DNA of 64,000 nt, from assembly GCA_035528065.1 (NCBI GenBank), contig DATKZH010000084.1:10502-74501 (forward strand), given 5' to 3'. Position 1 is the stretch's first letter; the number at the start of each line of letters is the position of its first letter. A program made the position numbers and the translations under genes. The notes beneath the pieces are model-generated. The model worked only from the letters and a program-made list of their open reading frames with translations, was not told where the DNA came from and did no database searches. This DNA is from DATKZH01 sp035528065. GTDB lineage: Bacteria; Planctomycetota; Planctomycetia; Pirellulales; Thermoguttaceae. Below are positions 57,361-64,000 of the stretch, piece after piece.

Positions 57361-59151
57361 CTACTTCTTTCTGCGCCGTGAGCGGCGCGCTTTGGTCGTG
57401 ACGCCCCAGGGGACGTCTGCCCGGAGGAACGGCTCGGGGCCGACCAGTGCCGGCGTTTGGTCGTAGTCGAGCTCGTGCAGCTCTTCGGCCGTCTTTTGGG
57501 CCAGGTCCTGGAACGTGATCTTGCGATCCCGGCGGAGGTTCTTGGCCAGGCAGTAGGTGAACGCCCCATACGACGTCACCCCGTGGCGGTATTCGTAGCT
57601 GTACTCGTTTTCCTGGCACGCCTGGAAGATGATGGGCAGGTAGGGGCCGTGATGCCCTTGGGCCTGGCGGACCTGGTCGTATTGGGCGAAGGGGAGCGTG
57701 CGGAGGTTCATCGCCCGGCCCAGACGCAAAACGCTGCCCGACGCGCCGCTGTAGGCGGGGCGCGCGTCGGCGTCCTCGGCCAACTCCCGATTGAGCTGGC
57801 GCAAGGGGCGAGGCACCCACATCGAGTGCTCCACGTCCCACTGGAGCATCCGGTGCCGGATGTCGTCGGGCGGGTCGAGCCCGCGGACGCGCGCCGAGCC
57901 GGCGCGGGTCATGCCGCCGGAATGGCAGCAATCGAGGAACATCACGAAGCGGGCATCGTAGGGGAGCTGGCTGTAGAGCTCGTAGATCTGGTTGTCGGTG
58001 ACGGCCCGCTCGGGCGACCAGTCGAAATCGTAGGGCACCAGGCACTCGTCCCGGTGATCGACGTGCTCGTCGGGGGCGTAGGTGGGCAGTTGCGCCCCGT
58101 GCCCGCTGTAGAAGAACACGAGCTGATCGTCCGCCGAGGCGCCGTCCAGGAGCCAGTCGAGACGCTCGAGGATCCCCTGCGTGGTGGCCCGATCGTCGAG
58201 GACCACGCGGATATCGCCCGGGGCGAACTCGCACTCCTGGAGCACGGAGCTGAACAGGAACACGTCGTTGACGCAGCCTTCGAGCCGGTCCTCCGGGCGG
58301 GGGTATTCGTTGATCCCGACCAGCAGCGCCCGGCGCGTCGGCTCCCGCGCGACCCGCTCGGCCGCCTTGCGAATCTTGACCAGCCGGCGCGCGAACCGCG
58401 GGCCGCGGAGGTCGCCGACCAGCGGGGCCCAGACGCGCTGCTTCGCGGCGTCGTGGGCGAGGTAGCAGGCCGCGTCGTGATCGGCCATCCCGGGGATATC
58501 GAAGGGCGTGTCGACCTGCTCGAACTGCGGCGAGCTGAGCGTGATGGGCGCGGTGAAGACGCTGTCATGCTCGTTGTAGAGGTGATACCAGCGTTCCGCC
58601 GACAGGGGCATGAGACGCCCCGCGGCGAAGTTGCCCACCACAAACGGATTGCCGATCTGGGACCCGAAGGAGATGAACGAGCGCCCTTTGATCGCCGCGT
58701 CACCGCGCTTCGTGGTGAAGGCGTCGTAGCAGACCAGCGAGCCGAGGCTGTGGGCGCAGATCACGTCGGGCTTGACGGCCTCGATCTGGTCCAAAACCCA
58801 CGCTCGGGTCGCCTCGCGCAGTTCGTCGTTCTCGACCCATTGGACCACCATGCCGGCGGTCCATCGGGCGCTCTCCCCGATCCGATCGAAGAACCCCCGC
58901 CGGCGGCGGAACAGCCCCCCGATGCCGCTCCACAGGAGCTTGAGCACCGCCTCGTACATCCCGGGGATCGTGATCTTGACTTCCTCGAAGAGTTCGTCGT
59001 AGGTCGGCAGGTGGCAATCGAGTGCGAATTCCTCCTCAGGCACACCGATCGCCGACCGAATCGCCCCCTCCCACGTCGCCCGCCACGAGAGGTCTTCGTG
59101 ATGGTTTCCGACCCCGTGCACGCACAGCACTTTCAGCGTTGGTACAGACAT
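57361..59151 (-). CDS. Alpha/beta-hydrolase fused to a C14 orthocaspase
   Basis: The 596-residue product joins two enzymes. Residues 1-250 form an alpha/beta-hydrolase (lipase/esterase-like): LKVLCVHGVGNHHED, nucleophile Ser135 in ICAHSLGSLVCYDAF, and an Asp/His region NEHDSVFT near 193-200. Residues 275-575 form a caspase-like peptidase: RRALLVGINEYPRPEDRLEG, His351 in FFYSGHGAQ, and the Cys of LDCCHSGG (Cys409), then GAFTYCLAKNL. No signal peptide is seen, so the protein is probably cytoplasmic. The tail is Arg/Lys-rich. Start ATG 59151 has AAAGGGG upstream; an in-frame start at 59289 is less likely. Bacterial caspase-like proteins take part in stress or defence-linked cell death; the role here is unknown. 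Confidence 0.9.
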   Translation of the reverse strand: MSVPTLKVLCVHGVGNHHEDLSWRATWEGAIRSAIGVPEEEFALDCHLPTYDELFEEVKITIPGMYEAVLKLLWSGIGGLFRRRRGFFDRIGESARWTAGMVVQWVENDELREATRAWVLDQIEAVKPDVICAHSLGSLVCYDAFTTKRGDAAIKGRSFISFGSQIGNPFVVGNFAAGRLMPLSAERWYHLYNEHDSVFTAPITLSSPQFEQVDTPFDIPGMADHDAACYLAHDAAKQRVWAPLVGDLRGPRFARRLVKIRKAAERVAREPTRRALLVGINEYPRPEDRLEGCVNDVFLFSSVLQECEFAPGDIRVVLDDRATTQGILERLDWLLDGASADDQLVFFYSGHGAQLPTYAPDEHVDHRDECLVPYDFDWSPERAVTDNQIYELYSQLPYDARFVMFLDCCHSGGMTRAGSARVRGLDPPDDIRHRMLQWDVEHSMWVPRPLRQLNRELAEDADARPAYSGASGSVLRLGRAMNLRTLPFAQYDQVRQAQGHHGPYLPIIFQACQENEYSYEYRHGVTSYGAFTYCLAKNLRRDRKITFQDLAQKTAEELHELDYDQTPALVGPEPFLRADVPWGVTTKARRSRRRKK

Positions 59152-60934
59152 CGCACAACCCCTTTGCTTGGTATCGTGCCACCCGCCGGAACTATTTCCG
59201 GCAAACCATCGGGCATACGCCCCCCAAGTAACTACCGCTCCGTCCGATTCTACCGGGGTCCATTGTTTCGACAAGCTATCCACGGGCACTTTCTCGCCAG
59301 CGAAAAGGGGACATTTTACTTACTGCAAAGCGCCAACATCCGCAGCCGCAGCCCTCAGAAAAGGGTGCTATATGGCCACGAAGCTTCGTGCTTCGCCAGC
59401 GGTCTGAGGCGGCGAGCTTCAGAGACAGTGGAGCCGGATGCGATGGCACCTGCGCGTCACCAATGGGGCCTTTTGGGGGACTAGGAGAACGCAGGGCAGG
59501 GCCGGTGTATCGCCGCGAATCGCCTGGAAGTTGGCGAGGCGCCCGACAATGGACGTCTTCACTCTTGTCGCTTTGAGCGACCAGGCATCAGCCATTGAGT
59601 CCCTTTCCGCACCTCTCTCTTCGCCACCTTTCGTGGCCAATGTGGCGCCCTTGGGGGACGCCTTTTGACCGGGACCCGCTGCAGATTCACGTCAGTGCTC
59701 CCAAGTCAGCATCCCGTAGACCCCGCGCTGTACCTCGGTGGGGACTTCGCCGGAGAAAACACTGGTGCCGTATTCCGGGTGATGCGAGTCGAGCAGGTTT
59801 TGTCCGACAACGGAGGTTTCCGTGTGGCAACACCTGCGTTCCTTGGTCCAAGAATACGTCCGCTACTATCACACCGCGCGCCCGCATGAATCGCTCGGGA
59901 GCTTGCCGCCAGAGATGGGCAAGCCGCGGGACGATGTGGGCGTTCACGGCCCGGACGACGTCGAATGCCATGAGTGGCTTGGCGGCCTGCTCAAGCACTA
60001 CGAACGCAGGGCGGCGCGACCCGAGACGAGCTGGCTTTCGCGAATAGCCCCGCGGCCGCTATTGCGCATCCCGGGAAACCTGCTGGACGGCGCTCAGAAC
60101 GTCGCTTGGGAAGTAATCTCCCCTTTGGGGATGGACGACTTCCCTTTCGCAAGTTCTGCCCCCATGCGGGCCGGCTGGTCAACAGTCTGTGCCGTCAAAC
60201 GTAAGTCGTTGGTGTACAGAGAGATATGGCGTGCCACCATGATTCTCGTGCCCGAATTCAGCGTTGCTGGCACGCATATTGCCGCCCCATCCGCCCGCAG
60301 TAGAGAGAACCATTGACAAGGGCAATAGAGACAGGAGCCTGCAAGATGAGCACTTCCGCAAAGCGTGCCGGCAAATTCGAGCCGCGGCGATTTCCAGTGC
60401 CAGGTGCAAGTGAGCTGTCCGAGTTATTCCCCGGAGAGACCTGGCCTGGCAAGAGCGAGCGAGGCGGGCTCGAATCGGAACTGGCCCCGTCCGGAAGGTC
60501 GTCTTCCCGGTTCAGCGGGAGCGACAGCCGAGTTTGCGGCCGGGAGTCGTCGATGCCCCAGGCTCACCCCCGACCGCCCCCCGTCGTGCGGGTGTGCCCC
60601 GCGCCACGCGCGAGTGACTCAACGATCACTGTCGCTTCTGTCGGTCTACCCCTCCAATAGCAGGATTGTCCAACTATTTGCAGCACATGCGACGCCCGCT
60701 ACACTCGATATAAGGTGGACTGCCCCAGCGTTTCACGAAAGGCCGTTCGTGACGGCAAGACTCTAGCCGACGCAGGGAGTCCCCGTACCCATTCAGCGGG
60801 CGGGCGCACGTGCTGCAGTCTCCTGACCGCCGAGACCCCAGCCTGCCGTCCGTCACCCGCCCACTGGAGCGGAAAACGCAAAGGCTCGTTCTGGTGCCAC
60901 GATGGGGTGACGGTCAACGGCTGGAGGGTTCGAA
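59152..60934. other. 1.8-kb region without intact genes, partly IS remnant
   Basis: Apart from a transposase fragment at 59822-60019, no convincing coding region is seen. Frames at 60313-60660 and 60715-61173 have no family likeness and no ribosome binding site. Base composition looks less GC-rich than the flanks, consistent with acquired or decaying DNA. The promoter of the FIST-GAF gene should lie near the right end. Confidence 0.5.
59822..60019 (+). pseudogene. Transposase C-terminal fragment (IS481-like integrase core)
   Basis: The frame reads LRSLVQEYVRYYHTARPHES and ends LGGLLKHYERRAA. Both are typical of the end of an integrase-core transposase (R-Y-Y-x-x-x-R-P-H, then a GGLxHxYxRRAA end). 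The catalytic DDE part is not intact upstream. It is a decayed insertion sequence; the family assignment is by pattern only. Confidence 0.72.
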
Positions 60935-63900
60935 ATGCCCGTTCGAAGCAAAAAGCATGCGGAGAAGAGCGCGTACTTGAAGGTGAGCCGCGGGATTCTC
61001 GACGCCCCCAGTGGAGATCCAGCCGGCGACGGCAGGCGCTTGGTCGAGCAATGTCTCAAGGGCCTCCAGTCGCACGACGGGGCCGAGGGAAGCGAAGGGG
61101 GCGAAGGGCCGGAGGACGAGGAAGACTTCCCGCCCAGGCTGCTGGTGTTGATGGCCACGGTTGCATTCTGTGATCCTGAGGACCGGCCTTTTCAGGACCT
61201 ACTCAAGGGGATCCAGGAAAGGCTGAAAGAGGAAGGGTTGGATGTTCCGCTCGTCGGGTGTTCCGTGGCGGGTGTGGTCACGGAGGAAAAGGGACCGTTG
61301 CTCGAAGGCGCCGCGCTGGTCTGCTTCGCCTCGCGTTTTCTCGACGTGAAGGTGGGCATCGCGGAAGACGCGATCGACGGGCAGAAGAGGAAGAAAGCGG
61401 TTCCATCCCTCTGTAGGCAACTTGGCCTGTCCGGCAAGGATCCCAATCCTCATGGCAACCGCCTCATGTTCTGCTTCCTGCCGGGGTTCACGGAAACCGG
61501 AGAGGAGGCGCCCCTCTACCAGGCCGCCGAGATTCACACGGCGATACGCAAGGCAACGCGAAGCCGAATCCCCATGGTGGGCGGAGTTGCCGGCGACGAC
61601 TTCCGGCGGAAGAGATCCTGGCAATTCGTGGGCGGCCGCGTGTATGAGGGAAGCGCCATCGTGGCCCTCGTTGAATCGGACATCCGTTTCGGCATCGGAA
61701 TGGAGCACGGTTTGACGGGGACGGGCGAGCACGTCTTCGCCAGGGAGGTTGCGGATCGGGGGTATCGGATCGTGCGTGTCGAGACCGCCGGCAAGAGAGG
61801 CGGGGAGCAGAAAACGCCCCGGGAAGTCATCAATGACTATCGGCGCCGAGGAAAGACGATTCTGTTTGGGGGCGTGACTCCCGAAGACGAGGGCCACCGG
61901 ATCATCTTGTACCCGCGGCCGCAGAAAGACGGATCCGTGCTCGTGGACCAGCCGGTGATCGAGCATTGGCCGATGGAGATCCACACGTGTAACTCCAAGA
62001 AGCTTCGCCGCACGGCCACCAGAATGTTCGCCGGCGCGCTTCGCCGAGGTAATATCGACCCGTTTCACCTCGCGTGTGCGATCTGCTTTTTCGGCGCTGC
62101 CCGTTATGAGTGCGCAGAGGGAAGGACGCTGGACTTCGGAGGAGCGCCGCGCGAACTGAAGGAAGCTTATCCGAGCGTCCCTATCGTCGCCGGACTTGTC
62201 TTTGGCGAGATCGGCGTTGGCACGCAGGGCCGGGCGTTGATGCGCAACTGGACCGTGTCCGGCCTCTTGCTGGCAGACGAGTTCTCCCCTCGCGATCTCC
62301 ACAGAAGAGGGTACCGCGCGCTGGCCGACGCCGGGAAGAGGCTGGCCGAAACCGCCTCCCTTGACGAAGTGCTCGCCGCGGCCATGGACATGATCGTGCA
62401 AGCCGGTTTTCCCGGCGGCATGATCTCGCTTGTGTTTCACGATCGCAAGTCCTGGGTCACCGTGGCCTTGGAGGCCCGCGGAAAGGGCTGGAGGCGGATT
62501 GTTCCCCTAACGCGGCGCAGAGGTGACAGCGACGACCTCTTGGTGCTGGTGGCGAATCGCCGCATTGCACGCTTCGTGCCCGATTCCCGTCGCGACAAGT
62601 ACAACGATCCCGCGGCCGTCAAGCTCAGTGGAATGATCAGCCAGTACGTCTTGCCACTGAAAACGCCGGGCGGGAGGGTTATCGGTTTGGTAGAGGTTGA
62701 CTTGGGCGATATGAGTAGCACGCGGCAGCTACCGCGTCATCTTGCGGAGTTGACGCAGGCATTGGCGAGTCAGATTGCGGTGGCGGTCTCCCGCGCTATC
62801 CGCATGCACGAGTTGGAGTTGTCCAACCTCTTCGACCGCGCCGTGGCAGCAAGCCTTACCAAACCGACGGTGGCAGAGGCCGCTCAGGAGTTCGTCGACG
62901 TCGTTGTGGGGGCAAAGCTACTCGGAACCGACATGTTGCACATACGGCTCGCTACGCCCGACGGCGAATCACTCCAACTCGTCGCAGGCTCCGGGGCGTA
63001 CTACGAAGCAGCAAAGCAGCACCGGCCTGCGATTCCCTGTAACGAGGACAGCCCCTCGGCCAGGGCTTTTCGCGACCAGGAACCCGTATGGGCCAACAAT
63101 ATCGAGGACGATGAACACTCACGAGCATTCGCTGCCGGATTGAAGGCGGAACCGGTTCGGGAAGTCTTTCAGACTGAACGGTCTTACGTGAACCTTCTCA
63201 TCCGAGCTCGGGACGAAGACCGGCCAATCGGGGTTATCAACATAGCGGCCAGGGAGCCGTGGTTCTTCTCTGAAAGCCTGTGGCGGTCGATGGAAAAACT
63301 GGGGCAAAGACTATTCTTCGCCTTGGAGCACGCCAAGAATATCGAGGCTGAAAGGCGAACCGCCCGGGAATTAAGGCTCTTGCTGGAGACGTTACCTGAC
63401 GTGAGTGAGGAGGATCTAGAGACGTCCTTGCGTGAGCACGCGGGCAAGATTGCCCAGGCTGAGCAGGCGGACGTGGTGTCGTTTTTCCTCTGGGATCCGG
63501 AACGAGAAGCTCTGGTCCTTCGAGCACAGCACGGATGGGAGAGGGATATGATCGGCAGGGCCCAGTATCAACTTCACGAGGGCATGACGGGAATGGCTGC
63601 GCGGCCCGAGGCAAAGCCGATGCATATTCCCGATCTGCAAGAATGGAAGAGAGGCAAGCCTGGGCAGGGCCCCGCGAAATATGGCAAGCAGATGTTCGGC
63701 CCGAAGTGGTCGCAAGTCCGATGCGAAGTGATCGCGATCCCGCTGCGGTTCGGGAACTTGCTCGGCGTGCTTACCATGCACAACCGTATCCGGCCCACTC
63801 AAGTGGGAAGCAGGTTCGCCACGATTGAACCGCACCTCCTGGCGCAGGTCGCCAACGACCTGTCTGCCTTCGTCTATGCTTCCTTGGCCTCCGAGGCAGC

Positions 63901-64000
63901 ACGAGCAGAGGTCCGAAGAGCCCGCCGGCTGGGAAATTTGGATCAGCTCCTGCTGGAGCAGGGGAGCGACATTTCCGAGCTCGCTGAACAAGTGTGCTGT
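60935..64000 (+). CDS. FIST-GAF-GAF-GAF sensor protein, C-terminus beyond window
   Basis: The frame is open from ATG 60935 to the window end (1022 codons) with GGAGGG six bases before the start. Residues about 40-270 match FIST_N (DVPLVGCSVAGVVTEEKG, SRIPMVGGVAGDDFRRKRSW). Residues about 300-430 match FIST_C (HLACAICFFGAARYECAEG, PSVPIVAGLVFGEIGVG). At least three GAF-like domains follow (about 475-620, 640-795 and 815-990), joined by helices, and a coiled-coil-like stretch reaches the edge. FIST domains are ligand sensors found with kinase, cyclase or methyl-accepting outputs; the output here lies outside. No membrane segment is seen, so it is cytoplasmic. Codon use looks less GC-biased than in core genes. 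Confidence 0.88.
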   Translation, partial: MPVRSKKHAEKSAYLKVSRGILDAPSGDPAGDGRRLVEQCLKGLQSHDGAEGSEGGEGPEDEEDFPPRLLVLMATVAFCDPEDRPFQDLLKGIQERLKEEGLDVPLVGCSVAGVVTEEKGPLLEGAALVCFASRFLDVKVGIAEDAIDGQKRKKAVPSLCRQLGLSGKDPNPHGNRLMFCFLPGFTETGEEAPLYQAAEIHTAIRKATRSRIPMVGGVAGDDFRRKRSWQFVGGRVYEGSAIVALVESDIRFGIGMEHGLTGTGEHVFAREVADRGYRIVRVETAGKRGGEQKTPREVINDYRRRGKTILFGGVTPEDEGHRIILYPRPQKDGSVLVDQPVIEHWPMEIHTCNSKKLRRTATRMFAGALRRGNIDPFHLACAICFFGAARYECAEGRTLDFGGAPRELKEAYPSVPIVAGLVFGEIGVGTQGRALMRNWTVSGLLLADEFSPRDLHRRGYRALADAGKRLAETASLDEVLAAAMDMIVQAGFPGGMISLVFHDRKSWVTVALEARGKGWRRIVPLTRRRGDSDDLLVLVANRRIARFVPDSRRDKYNDPAAVKLSGMISQYVLPLKTPGGRVIGLVEVDLGDMSSTRQLPRHLAELTQALASQIAVAVSRAIRMHELELSNLFDRAVAASLTKPTVAEAAQEFVDVVVGAKLLGTDMLHIRLATPDGESLQLVAGSGAYYEAAKQHRPAIPCNEDSPSARAFRDQEPVWANNIEDDEHSRAFAAGLKAEPVREVFQTERSYVNLLIRARDEDRPIGVINIAAREPWFFSESLWRSMEKLGQRLFFALEHAKNIEAERRTARELRLLLETLPDVSEEDLETSLREHAGKIAQAEQADVVSFFLWDPEREALVLRAQHGWERDMIGRAQYQLHEGMTGMAARPEAKPMHIPDLQEWKRGKPGQGPAKYGKQMFGPKWSQVRCEVIAIPLRFGNLLGVLTMHNRIRPTQVGSRFATIEPHLLAQVANDLSAFVYASLASEAARAEVRRARRLGNLDQLLLEQGSDISELAEQVCC

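Noticed and set aside
57457..59484. 675-codon plus-strand frame opposite the caspase fusion
   Set aside because: Antisense shadow; the minus strand has SGHGAQ and DCCHSGG motifs and a ribosome binding site.
60313..60660. 115-codon plus frame before the FIST-GAF gene
   Set aside because: Ser/Pro/Arg-rich with no likeness or initiation signal; lies in decaying DNA.
61199..62440. 413-codon minus-strand frame at the right end
   Set aside because: Antisense of the FIST-GAF gene, which has a strong GGAGGG site.

Overview
The window looks like a piece of a Planctomycetota chromosome, most likely from the Pirellulales or a close relative. The sequence is GC-rich. It encodes DUF1559 proteins, a BlaI/M56 sensor pair, twin-arginine Gfo/Idh/MocA proteins, sulfatases and very large secreted glycan-active proteins, a set typical of that phylum. 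No rRNA, tRNA or CRISPR array was recognised.

Layout. 1-2623: C-terminally truncated secreted glycoside-hydrolase-like gene. 3029-6551: BlaI repressor and an M56 peptidase fused to secretin-like domains, behind a promoter carrying palindromic operators. 6829-11546: RNA turnover and translation genes (YmdB-type phosphodiesterase, RNase Y, TilS). 11660-13123: NCS1-type permease. 13544-21907: envelope and core genes (GT-C glycosyltransferase, AsmA-like protein, small conserved protein, DapF, DUF374 acyltransferase, XseA). 21975-27492: amidohydrolase, then an operon with a small protein, a two-domain Clp-type AAA+ ATPase and a YbjN-like protein. 27567-31150: secreted propeller-type hydrolase, a 29-residue basic protein and two orphan response regulators. 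31578-37173: hypF, hypC, hypD and hypE for [NiFe]-hydrogenase maturation, interrupted by a small toxin-antitoxin-like pair. 37195-57257: mostly glycan and secondary metabolism on the minus strand (GH42-like 1495-residue protein, Abhydrolase_10-type hydrolase, GH20 hexosaminidase, Gfo/Idh/MocA, UroD-like, iduronate-sulfatase-like), together with a duplicated Wzz-like cassette and a toxin-first PIN pair. 57361-64000: an alpha/beta-hydrolase-orthocaspase fusion, a decayed transposase region and a FIST-GAF sensor running off the right edge.

The most striking feature outside the genes is the density of dispersed palindromic repeats. At least five families are present. Several copies supply the stop codon, the last residues or an ambiguous start region of neighbouring genes. 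Three families occur here in two near-identical copies, and in one of them the hairpin loop is inverted relative to its flank.

The best candidates for undescribed biology are the hydrolase-caspase fusion with its FIST-GAF neighbour, the Clp-like/YbjN operon, the BlaR-secretin fusion, and the tandem Wzz-like cassette attached to methionine-synthase remnants. All functional statements rest on motifs read by eye. No database search was run.
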